Assembly: GCA_021817255.1 (NCBI GenBank)
Contig: JAKAVO010000004.1
Coordinates: forward strand, 1-64,000
Source: Thermoplasmata archaeon
GTDB taxonomy: Archaea; Thermoplasmatota; Thermoplasmata; Thermoplasmatales; Thermoplasmataceae
Length of the DNA stretch: 64,000 bases
Direction: 5' to 3'
Shown here: piece after piece, positions 31,138-40,503 of the stretch
How positions within the stretch are numbered: the first letter of the stretch is position 1
How the letters are laid out: each line of letters opens with the position of its first letter
The notes under the pieces: generated by a model
Seen by the model: the letters and a program-made list of their open reading frames with translations, nothing else
Told to the model about the DNA's origin: nothing
Database searches by the model: none
Position numbers and translations under genes: made by a program

Positions 31138-32130
31138 ATGAATATTTATCTGTTAACTAGAAAAATTATACAGGCATTTGCCTTAGTAGTGATTATGACA
31201 CTTATTATATTTGTTGTATTCAGGTTAATGCCAGGAAATCCTGGCCTTTTGCTTCTAAAATCTGCCAATAAAAGTGGAACCCCATTGACTGCAAAGCAGA
31301 AGGAAGCTATACTCAGTACCATGGGACTGCAGAATGGAAAATTTTCCTTGATAGATTTTCAGACATATATATATCAGATGTTTACGTTCCACTGGGGCAA
31401 GGATTTCAATTCACCAGGGCAGTACGTTTACAATGAAATTGCGAACGCACTTCCATATACGCTTGTTCTCATAGTATCCTCAGCATTAATATCGTTTGCC
31501 ATTGGAATCCCGCTTGGAATATGGGTATCTAAAAAACGTGGAAAGAAAAGCGAAGGAATTATTCTTACAACAAGCTTAATACTAAACTCAATACCTTACT
31601 TCATTCTCGGAGTTATTATGTTCCTGTACCTCGCAGTCTATTCAAGCGTCCTGCCAATAAAAGCCTGTGTTCCGCTCAATTACATAACTAACCCCACTTT
31701 GAGCACTTTTCCCATTTTATTGTATCACATAGCTCTACCCTTCAGCACTTTGCTTATTATAGAATCAATGGGCCATATGATCACAATGAGGGCTGCGATG
31801 GTCTCTACGCTAGGAGAGGATCATATAAACACAGCAAGAGCGAAAGGAGTGCCAGAGAAATCAATACTCAGAAAGCATGCTGCGAGAATCGCAGTAATAC
31901 CTGTTACCACGAGGCTTGCCTTGCAATTGTCATTCCTTATAAGCGGTTCACTGATAGTGGCTATTATCTTTAACTGGCCAGGAATGGGGCCTTTGCTTTA
32001 CCATGCTGTTCTTAATGAGGACTATCCATTAAGTGAAGCATCCACTTTCATCATCTCACTGCTTACAATTTTGGCATATTCCATGATAGATTACATACAC
32101 GCGTGGTTAGACCCAAGAATTAAAGTATAA
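31138..32130 (+). CDS. ABC transporter permease (DppB-like)
   Basis: FRLMPGNPGLLLL; EAA-like loop INTARAKGVPEKSILRKHAARIAVIPV. Confidence 0.92.
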   Translation: MNIYLLTRKIIQAFALVVIMTLIIFVVFRLMPGNPGLLLLKSANKSGTPLTAKQKEAILSTMGLQNGKFSLIDFQTYIYQMFTFHWGKDFNSPGQYVYNEIANALPYTLVLIVSSALISFAIGIPLGIWVSKKRGKKSEGIILTTSLILNSIPYFILGVIMFLYLAVYSSVLPIKACVPLNYITNPTLSTFPILLYHIALPFSTLLIIESMGHMITMRAAMVSTLGEDHINTARAKGVPEKSILRKHAARIAVIPVTTRLALQLSFLISGSLIVAIIFNWPGMGPLLYHAVLNEDYPLSEASTFIISLLTILAYSMIDYIHAWLDPRIKV

Positions 32131-32153
32131 TAATAATGTTCAGGTGAATTAAT

Positions 32154-34418
32154 ATGGAAAAGGAGAAAAGAAAAGGGGGCAATTATCAGCCCTCAGTTTA
32201 TTGGAGAAGGCTTTACAGGCAATTCAAAGTTTTTTATAAAAGTTCGTATGGCAAGGTTGGTTTTTACATCCTGCTAGCTTTCGCTGTAATTACTCTCGTA
32301 ACACCCTTTGTTGTGGAACATCCAAATTACGCATATGTGGCACCAGAAGTTGATACGCACATTGCTTCTGAACTGAAGCAAACCCATCTGTCAAAAATAG
32401 TTAATGGATCATCTAACGCTGTAATATATGCACCAATGTCAACGACAGTTCAAAACCAGGGGACATCTGCTATATATCTAGGATCCTCCAATGGGAACCT
32501 TTATTGTTATGGACTTGGCACTTCAAAGGAGACTAGATTAGGGAATTATTCGGAAATCTACAATGCACACCTTCAAGGAAAGGAAAAAATGCTTGCCCCT
32601 ACCATGTTCTCACTGATTAATTGCAACCTGCTGTCCATTGGACTATCCGGTACCAATCTATTCGAAAGGTTTGTAGCCCTTCCAATTTCTAATGGCACAT
32701 CAGGCAGAGTTCAGATAGGAACCACATCATTCGTTACAGCAGGCTTATCCAAACCCGTTTATAAGAACTTCACATCCTTCACATACAATGGAACCCTCGT
32801 TGGGAATATCACTTCAAATTCAAAGTCATTCTCTGGAACAGTTTCCACGAGCATTCCATCCTTCTACTATAAGAATGCTGGTTCTAGCCCAAGTGGGCAG
32901 ATATACCTAATTTCCAACAATTCAACTGGCAACTACCTCTATAGATATCAGATCTCACCAAATTCCATGCTTGGAATAAATAAATTAGGAATTAAAAATC
33001 CAAAGGGAATGGAATATTATGGGACTGAGTTTTCCCCGAAAATGGTTGATGCAAATGCCCGCATATTAATATGGAACAATACAAGCATAAATGCATACTC
33101 TCCTGTTAATGGCAGCCTTGTTTGGAGCCTTAACACCGGGAATTCTTTTGACAAGAATGTTGCTCCCGTGATTCCAAGTTTCTACCAGGTTCAATATCTA
33201 AGCAACAATTCTGCATATTACCTGGCTGGTTCAGCAGTAGACAAAGTCAATCTGAATACAGGAGTCAATGAAACTGTTGGCAAACTAGGAGCGAGCCTGG
33301 TTGGGTTATCAGTAACTCCAGGTCATTCCGGATTGCCAAGTGCCATAATCGCCACATCTCCACTCAATTCTTACATGTTAACTTATAACTTAAGCGGTGC
33401 AATAAAATCAAGGATCACTCCATTGCCAATAAACTCGGGCCTCTTTACAAAAAGTGCTACCTATGATCAGGTGGCAGACTCCCTAATACTTGTATCAAAC
33501 AAAGGATCAATAATTTCATTCGGACTTAACTCCGGATCAAGCTATCCGTACACGTGGAGTGCAGGGCTCAGCCCAGTTCCAACAAACACTTCCAATGTGC
33601 TATATTTCACCGATGCGGCTACAGGCATAGGTGCTATCGCAATCACAGCCAATAATAACTACCTGTACATTTATAATTCAACAGCAAAGGGATGCACTCC
33701 GGTTCCGCCTATGGCAAAACTCCCGTCAGGCTCAAACCTCCTACTGGGCAGTACCCAATATGGAAGCGATGTCTGGGCGAGGTTTATGGAAAGCTTCGGC
33801 AACGACTGGATTTTCGGCATAACAATTGGGTTTTTTACCATATTGATCTCACTTGCAGTTGCGATGTACGTCGGGTATAAAGGGGGTTTTGGTGGAGAAG
33901 CAGTTGAAACACTTTCACTTGCATTGTTTCTTGTTCCCGCTTTAGCACTTTTGATAGCCTTGTCTTCGGTTATAAATAGTGCTAACTTTATCACACTGAT
34001 ACTTATCGTAAGCCTTACAGGCTGGCCCTTTGCCGCTTTTACTTTAATCGGTGTTGTAAGAGGGGTATCAGCCAGATCTTTTGTTGAAGCGTCAAGGCTG
34101 TTTGGATCGAAGGGTGGGTCTATAATGAGGCGCCATATAATGCCAAATATAGGTCCATTATTGCTCTATCTTCTCGCACTCTCCGTAGGCGGGGGAATAG
34201 GAGCAGTTTCAGGGCTTGAATTTCTTGGTCTGGCACCTTTGTCAACTGCAACCTGGGGAGGAATGCTGAATGCAGCATACACCGACTATTTTGTAGTTAT
34301 AACACAGCCACAGTGGATCCTTCCACCAGCCATTGCCCTGACAATGTTCATTTTCTCATTGATTTTTGTATCAAGGGGAATGGATGAAGTTGTCAATCCA
34401 AGATTGAGGAGGAGATAA
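32154..34418 (+). CDS. ABC transporter permease (DppC-like) with large extracellular beta-propeller-like insertion
   Basis: TM1 near the N-terminus, then about 500 aa of Asn/Ser/Gly-rich repeats, then permease core with EAA loop FVEASRLFGSKGGSIMRRHIMPNIGPLLL. Confidence 0.88.
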   Translation: MEKEKRKGGNYQPSVYWRRLYRQFKVFYKSSYGKVGFYILLAFAVITLVTPFVVEHPNYAYVAPEVDTHIASELKQTHLSKIVNGSSNAVIYAPMSTTVQNQGTSAIYLGSSNGNLYCYGLGTSKETRLGNYSEIYNAHLQGKEKMLAPTMFSLINCNLLSIGLSGTNLFERFVALPISNGTSGRVQIGTTSFVTAGLSKPVYKNFTSFTYNGTLVGNITSNSKSFSGTVSTSIPSFYYKNAGSSPSGQIYLISNNSTGNYLYRYQISPNSMLGINKLGIKNPKGMEYYGTEFSPKMVDANARILIWNNTSINAYSPVNGSLVWSLNTGNSFDKNVAPVIPSFYQVQYLSNNSAYYLAGSAVDKVNLNTGVNETVGKLGASLVGLSVTPGHSGLPSAIIATSPLNSYMLTYNLSGAIKSRITPLPINSGLFTKSATYDQVADSLILVSNKGSIISFGLNSGSSYPYTWSAGLSPVPTNTSNVLYFTDAATGIGAIAITANNNYLYIYNSTAKGCTPVPPMAKLPSGSNLLLGSTQYGSDVWARFMESFGNDWIFGITIGFFTILISLAVAMYVGYKGGFGGEAVETLSLALFLVPALALLIALSSVINSANFITLILIVSLTGWPFAAFTLIGVVRGVSARSFVEASRLFGSKGGSIMRRHIMPNIGPLLLYLLALSVGGGIGAVSGLEFLGLAPLSTATWGGMLNAAYTDYFVVITQPQWILPPAIALTMFIFSLIFVSRGMDEVVNPRLRRR

Positions 34419-34419
34419 A

Positions 34420-36990
34420 TTGATAAATGAAGAAATAATGAATTCAAAAACATTAATCAAAATAGACAACCTTTCTATTCACTTCAGGACATACGAAGGA
34501 AAGGTTCAGGCTCTTGACAGCATAAATCTTGACCTTAATGAGGGAGAAATTCTTGGAATTATAGGGGAAAGCGGCTCCGGAAAATCAACCACTGCCCTAT
34601 CACTTCTTGGCTTGCTCCCTGATAATGCTGAAGTGACAGGTTCAGTAGCTTATCTGGATAAAAGCATAATTAATTCCAAAGACACAGTGAATGACAGAAA
34701 GCTAAGGGCAAAAGCCAGGCTGCTCATGGATCAGAGGCTGGCTGAGATCAGATGGAGAGAGATATCAATGATCTTCCAGGGGGCAATGAATGCATTCAAT
34801 CCGGTGCACACAATCAGAGATCAGATCAAGGAAGTATTCGAAATTCACAACACATTTGCAGACATATCAAATTATTCAGAGAAGGATTTTATTGACGAGG
34901 GAAACCTCAGGGCAAGGGCAAACGAGCTTGCACTGGAGGATATAAAGGACAAGGAAAGCGCACAATTTAAAATTATTGAGCAGAAGATCTATGAAGAATT
35001 GGTAGAAAAGCTGAAAAGCGACCTGCAAAGAATGTCTCCGAAGCACAAGAGGAAATTGCTTGAAAACAACAGAATGGAAAGTAGCTGCAGGAAGTCTGGC
35101 TTCAATCCAAAGTTCCTGGATGCCTACCCCCATGAATTGAGTGGCGGAATGAAGCAAAGGGGCATTATTGCGATGGCGCTTGCCCTCAACCCAAAGGTCG
35201 TCATTGCGGACGAACCAACCACCGGGCTGGATGTAATCACACAGGCAAAAATTATAAAGGAGCTTAAAGGGCTCAAAGACAGCAAAACAATTCGTTCAAT
35301 GATAGTAATTTCCCACGATGTTGGTGTTGTTTCACAACTTGCAAATTATGTCGCTGTGATGTATGCTGGCAGAGTTATGGAATATGGTGAACCTAAAGAT
35401 ATTTTCGTAAATCCCAGAAACCCGTATACGTATGCACTTATGCACAGCTATCCATCTATTGATGCAACAAAACAGAGGATACACGGAATACCCGGATCAG
35501 TTCCGGATCTTATTGATCCGCCAAAAGGCTGTTATTTCGCGGGAAGATGCTTCATGGCACAGGATATATGCCATAACGAGAAACCGTCACTCAGAAACCT
35601 TAGCCAGGATCACAAATCCCTATGCCATTTCGACGACATAGACGAGGAAAAATATCTCCAAAAGCAAAGGTATAATGACGAATTATTGCAAGATCAGTCT
35701 GCTGTCAGCCGGCCAGTGTTGCTGGAAGCAAGGGAAATGAGCAAATATTTCTCTGTGCACTCCAATCTAACCACCAATTTGTTTGGCGGAGCCAACAAAC
35801 CGGTTGTCCATGCTGTTGACAAGGTCAATCTGCTCATAAGGAAAAAAGTAATAATTGGGGTTGTTGGAGAAAGCGGTTCAGGAAAGACAACACTGGGAAA
35901 ACTTCTTGTAAATGCAATTGAGTCAACAAATGGAAAGCTTATATTCAGGTTCGATCAGGTATCTGGAGAATCTATAATCGAATTTGCTGAACCCGATTCC
36001 AAAGAAGGGGAACTATCGGAAGAAGAGATTAGGGAAAGAAAAGACTTTCTTGACGATATAGCAAGAATGAGCAAATTAAACCCAAAATACAAAATCTACA
36101 GAAAGGAGAGCCAGTTAATATTTCAGGACCCATATGATTCCATAAACCCAAAAATGTCCATTTTTGACATTGTTGCAGAACCTCTCATAATCCAGAGAAA
36201 GGAACTGATAAAGAGAAGGAAACATGGAAGCAGTGACGCGTCAGCGAAAGGGAATGGAGAAGCAACACAAGAACCAGATTCCAATCAACCAGACTCCAGC
36301 GTGAACCTGAATTCTGATATAGACAGCGAAGAGTTTGATCTCGAAAAAGAAGTTTATAGTGCGCTGAATATTGCCAATCTCAGGCCTCCTGAACATTACG
36401 TTGAAAGATACCCTCACGAACTATCAGGGGGAGAAAGGCAAAGAGTATCCATCGCCAGATCAATCACTCTGAATCCATCATTTCTTGTTGCAGACGAACC
36501 AATATCAATGCTTGACGTTTCAATCAGGGCAAACATTATGAACCTTCTTTTAGAACTCAAGGAGAAAAGAGACATTTCTGTACTGTACATATCGCACGAT
36601 ATTGCATCAGCAAGATACGTCTCCGACTTTCTGGTTGTTATGTATCTGGGGCAGATCGTGGAATTAGGGAAATCTGAGGAAATAATCAGGGAACCTCTCC
36701 ACCCATACACCAAAGCGTTAATCTCAGCAGTGCCAAGCCTTGATCCAACTTGGGTCAATAAGGGATTGGATATAGTGGGAGAAATAGGGAGTGCAATAAA
36801 TCCTCCTAAAGGATGCAGGTTTTACGGCAGATGCGTGTACCATAAGGACATATGCAAGGAAGAAGACCCGCCACTTCAGGAAATAGGCAATAGAAGCTAC
36901 AGTTGCCATTTCGCCCAGGATGAACTGACTTTGGAAGAAACAATGGAAGAAATAGAAGGAGGAGAAGAAGGAAGCCACATGTCGGAGTGA
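34420..36990 (+). CDS. Fused double ABC ATPase of a peptide transporter (DppD-DppF-like single chain); start TTG 34420 or ATG 34438
   Basis: Two Walker A (GESGSGKST, GESGSGKTT), two signatures (LSGGMKQRG, LSGGERQRV), two C-terminal Cys-containing oligopeptide domains (PPKGCYFAGRC, PPKGCRFYGRC). Confidence 0.93.
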   Translation: MINEEIMNSKTLIKIDNLSIHFRTYEGKVQALDSINLDLNEGEILGIIGESGSGKSTTALSLLGLLPDNAEVTGSVAYLDKSIINSKDTVNDRKLRAKARLLMDQRLAEIRWREISMIFQGAMNAFNPVHTIRDQIKEVFEIHNTFADISNYSEKDFIDEGNLRARANELALEDIKDKESAQFKIIEQKIYEELVEKLKSDLQRMSPKHKRKLLENNRMESSCRKSGFNPKFLDAYPHELSGGMKQRGIIAMALALNPKVVIADEPTTGLDVITQAKIIKELKGLKDSKTIRSMIVISHDVGVVSQLANYVAVMYAGRVMEYGEPKDIFVNPRNPYTYALMHSYPSIDATKQRIHGIPGSVPDLIDPPKGCYFAGRCFMAQDICHNEKPSLRNLSQDHKSLCHFDDIDEEKYLQKQRYNDELLQDQSAVSRPVLLEAREMSKYFSVHSNLTTNLFGGANKPVVHAVDKVNLLIRKKVIIGVVGESGSGKTTLGKLLVNAIESTNGKLIFRFDQVSGESIIEFAEPDSKEGELSEEEIRERKDFLDDIARMSKLNPKYKIYRKESQLIFQDPYDSINPKMSIFDIVAEPLIIQRKELIKRRKHGSSDASAKGNGEATQEPDSNQPDSSVNLNSDIDSEEFDLEKEVYSALNIANLRPPEHYVERYPHELSGGERQRVSIARSITLNPSFLVADEPISMLDVSIRANIMNLLLELKEKRDISVLYISHDIASARYVSDFLVVMYLGQIVELGKSEEIIREPLHPYTKALISAVPSLDPTWVNKGLDIVGEIGSAINPPKGCRFYGRCVYHKDICKEEDPPLQEIGNRSYSCHFAQDELTLEETMEEIEGGEEGSHMSE

Positions 36991-36993
36991 TAA

Positions 36994-37380
36994 ATGGAAC
37001 TTTCTGATCCATCTGAAGAAATCCGCAGGAAAGAGAAACGGCTTACAAGATTTAAACTGGCCATTCCTCCCCTGGTCCTTCTATTTGGGATCTTCATTTC
37101 AGCCATAGTGCTTCTATTTGCAAATGCAATTTTCATAGTCAACGTTGTCCCCCTAATCCTTGTTATGCTTGGATTTGTGATAATTTTCTTTGGTGCGTTT
37201 TATGATTTTGGGGCAAACAGGTATGTAAATGCCATGTTCCAGTCCAAAGCATCCCTAAGGGAAAAGGATGTTGTCCAGATTAACAGGGAACAGTTAATAA
37301 TGACTTTAATTTTTTCTGGCATAGGAGGGTTATATATTTTAGCAGGCGTAATCCTCTTCTATTTAATACCACTGTTCTAG
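36994..37380 (+). CDS. Small membrane protein, unknown function
   Basis: 128 aa with about 3 TM helices, directly after the ATPase gene. Confidence 0.6.
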   Translation: MELSDPSEEIRRKEKRLTRFKLAIPPLVLLFGIFISAIVLLFANAIFIVNVVPLILVMLGFVIIFFGAFYDFGANRYVNAMFQSKASLREKDVVQINREQLIMTLIFSGIGGLYILAGVILFYLIPLF

Positions 37381-37506
37381 CCAGGGCAGAAATAGTCCTG
37401 AAATCCTTATTACCTAACCAATTTTCATATCTTTTCATGATGATGAACGCATTTCAAATTGATTGGAAACACAAAATAAAAATAAGGATAACATATTTCT
37501 GTAATT

Positions 37507-40002
37507 ATGAAGAAAAAAATCCTGGTTCTTCTTATTGTGTTCTCATTCATAGTTGTCGGCTCTATGTCTTTTGTATCAAGTTCCTTCAATATCCTTAATC
37601 CAAAAACAGGTGTTTTCAAGAGTGCAGATGGTGCTAATTTCACTTCAGGGAATTTCGCCGTACCAGGGCTTGACCACAATGTCAACCTGACAATTGACAG
37701 TTCAGGCATGGCCCATATAACTGCAAAAAATAATCATGATCTGTTCTATGCGCAGGGATATTATTCCGCATGCCAGAGGCTGTTTCAGATGGAGTTGCAG
37801 GCTACTGTTGCAGCAGGGAATTTAAGCAACTTTGTTGGAAATTCGGGATTGCAATCTGATTATACGTTGAGGCTGGTTGGCTTATCAAGAGATGCCTACA
37901 AGCTGGAAAATGATCTCAAATTTAACCATTCCAAAGAGTTCCAGTATATAGTATGGTATACCAAGGGGGTAGATGCATATATAAACAATACGGGTTCAGC
38001 ATCAGCCCATTTTGGATTCAAATTGCTTGGTGTGAATCCATTTAAATGGACAGTATTTGACAGCCTTGTCTGGCAGGAATATATGTCCTGGTCACTGGCG
38101 ACAGGCTCGACAAATGTGCTGCAGTCGGATCTTTTTGTAAATTCACTTGGTTTTGCAAATTACAGCCAAATCTGGCCATATTATCCTTACTATACTGAAA
38201 ACGTAACCATGATCCCTGGAAGCGGAACTGTCAACAATTTCAACCTCACAGATCAGGGCATAAGCCCATCATATCTGTGGAACCAGAATTTCTTCCAGTC
38301 CTGGGCAACAGGAATATCGGGAAAACTTCTGAAGAATTTAACCTCGTTGATAAAGTATTCATGCAATAATATTTCTGATCCTTACAACCTGCCAGGGTCA
38401 CACCTGACAGGTTCGCCAGTTGGGAGCAACAGCTGGGTAGTGGCATCAAACAATTCATCGGATGGCTCGCCAATGATGGCAAATGATCCGCATCTGCCCC
38501 TTCTGGCACCTTCCCTCTGGATAGAATTCCAGCTCAAAGACCCTTCATTTAACGTAACCGGATGGGGGCTTGCCGGCCTTCCGGGTGTTTTGATAGGGCA
38601 TACCAGAAACACATCATTTGGGCTAACAACACCTGAAGGGAACTCTGCCAATGACTATGTGGAATTCCTCCATGGCAACTCATATCTTTACAATAATTCA
38701 TACATTCCAATGCAGGTATGCAGCTTCACACAGGCAGGCCACACCTATTCCGTTTATATGACAAACAATGGCCCGCTTATAGGCAGGGAGGGAAACATAG
38801 GCATAAGCATGAACTGGGACGCCCAGTCACCAAGCACCGATTTAATAGCTGAGATCATGCTGGATCAGTCAACGAATTATTCCCAGATGTTGAATGCCCT
38901 GAAATATTGGGGGCCAGCACCTCCACAGAATTTTGCACTTGTATCGCTGCACCACGCTGGGTACATAACTGCGGGTGGATACCCTCTGATCAGGGAAACA
39001 CTGCCAGACGGAAAGGCTGTAAAAGTTGTAGGGTCTGTTTCGTTACTGAACGGTTCAAACCCTAAATATGGAGAGAGTGGATACGTCCCATTTAACTATT
39101 TGCCGCAGAAAGTAAACCCCCAAAGAGGTTATATGTTCGCTCCAAACCAGCCGACTGTGGGCAAAAACTATCCATATCCATTTGTTGGTTCTTACTGGGC
39201 AACAGGAGGAAGAGCTGAAACAATAGACCACTATCTTCAAAACCATTCGAAGATGCATATATCAAACATGATGTCTCTTCAATCCAATGTTACAGACTAC
39301 TGGGCAACTCAGTTCAATCCTCTCTTATTGAAGGCATTATCACAATATGGCCTAATGAACAGCAGTGAGAAGGAAGCATACGATCTTCTTTCAAGCTGGA
39401 ATTATTCATTCTACCAAAACATGAAAAACCCAACTGTATACCAGTACGTGACGGCTGCTTTCTACAACCTCACTTTTGATAAAGTGTTGCAGGAGAAGGG
39501 TATCTATAAATACACGCCCTCTGTATATATAAACACGGCAATTTACATGGCAAGAAATGATCCGTCTTCATCGTGGTTCAACGGAAGCTTTAACAAAACA
39601 ATGGAAAAGGCCTTTAAGATGGCAGTGGCATTTATGGATTCAAAACTTGGTGCGGCATCAAACTGGGACTGGGGGCACATACACAGTGTAGAAATAGCAA
39701 GCCTCACAGGAATAAGTGATCTTGGAATTGGGCCAATACCCATATGGGGCGGCCGGCACACGGTAAGCGTAGGGAGCGTACCGAGGCTGCTTGAGTATCC
39801 CCTGCCATGTGTTTCCATCGGTTCATCACTGCGAACAATTGCAAGGCCTGGCTCTTCCAGTTTCTATGGCGTTTTTCCTGGTGGACCGAGTGAAAATATC
39901 CTGAGCTACTGGTTTGATAACCAGGTTCCAAAATGGATCAATCACGAATATTACCCCATGCAGGGGTTGCCAGTGGAGGTGAGAATCACATATGAACCAT
40001 AA
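37507..40002 (+). CDS. Secreted penicillin acylase-family Ntn hydrolase
   Basis: Signal helix; GSNSWVVASNNSSDGSPMMANDPHLPLLAPSLW nucleophile region; GLPGVLIGHTRNTSFGLT. Confidence 0.9.
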   Translation: MKKKILVLLIVFSFIVVGSMSFVSSSFNILNPKTGVFKSADGANFTSGNFAVPGLDHNVNLTIDSSGMAHITAKNNHDLFYAQGYYSACQRLFQMELQATVAAGNLSNFVGNSGLQSDYTLRLVGLSRDAYKLENDLKFNHSKEFQYIVWYTKGVDAYINNTGSASAHFGFKLLGVNPFKWTVFDSLVWQEYMSWSLATGSTNVLQSDLFVNSLGFANYSQIWPYYPYYTENVTMIPGSGTVNNFNLTDQGISPSYLWNQNFFQSWATGISGKLLKNLTSLIKYSCNNISDPYNLPGSHLTGSPVGSNSWVVASNNSSDGSPMMANDPHLPLLAPSLWIEFQLKDPSFNVTGWGLAGLPGVLIGHTRNTSFGLTTPEGNSANDYVEFLHGNSYLYNNSYIPMQVCSFTQAGHTYSVYMTNNGPLIGREGNIGISMNWDAQSPSTDLIAEIMLDQSTNYSQMLNALKYWGPAPPQNFALVSLHHAGYITAGGYPLIRETLPDGKAVKVVGSVSLLNGSNPKYGESGYVPFNYLPQKVNPQRGYMFAPNQPTVGKNYPYPFVGSYWATGGRAETIDHYLQNHSKMHISNMMSLQSNVTDYWATQFNPLLLKALSQYGLMNSSEKEAYDLLSSWNYSFYQNMKNPTVYQYVTAAFYNLTFDKVLQEKGIYKYTPSVYINTAIYMARNDPSSSWFNGSFNKTMEKAFKMAVAFMDSKLGAASNWDWGHIHSVEIASLTGISDLGIGPIPIWGGRHTVSVGSVPRLLEYPLPCVSIGSSLRTIARPGSSSFYGVFPGGPSENILSYWFDNQVPKWINHEYYPMQGLPVEVRITYEP

Positions 40003-40375
40003 AATTTCAACATTGCCTGTAATAATATCTGCAATTTTGTCATTAGCTGTAGCATTCTTTCTAAATAATGCCTATTATCTTGTGATTGCTGCAATTCCTC
40101 TTTCAATGATTGCGAAGAAATGGTCGCTTCTGTATGGATTCCTGTTCGGTTTTCTCTCACTTTTATCCATGTATCTTCTGTATCCACTGTCAAGTTCCCT
40201 GAAGATATCGGTAGTTTTGGGTTCTATAACTTCACTTCCTTCAATTCTTGTATTGATTCTGTACCCTCTCTTTGGAGGCTTAATCTGCGGATTCGGAGGC
40301 CTCCTTTTTGCCTCAATATATGAATTGTCAGGAAAAAAAGGCAATAAAAAACTTGTAACAATTAAGAACAACTGA
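39992..40375 (+). CDS. Membrane protein, unknown function
   Basis: 127 aa mostly hydrophobic ORF overlapping the end of the acylase gene. Confidence 0.55.
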   Translation: MNHKISTLPVIISAILSLAVAFFLNNAYYLVIAAIPLSMIAKKWSLLYGFLFGFLSLLSMYLLYPLSSSLKISVVLGSITSLPSILVLILYPLFGGLICGFGGLLFASIYELSGKKGNKKLVTIKNN

Positions 40376-40503
40376 AAAATATCAACAATATTTTTCCTGT
40401 TGCTCATTAAATTTTCTTTAACTTTTGGCTCTTTCAAATTTTGCCTTTAATGAAATTTGTGCAGTTATGCCATCCATTATATTGAATAGATTTTTGTCCC
40501 GGT

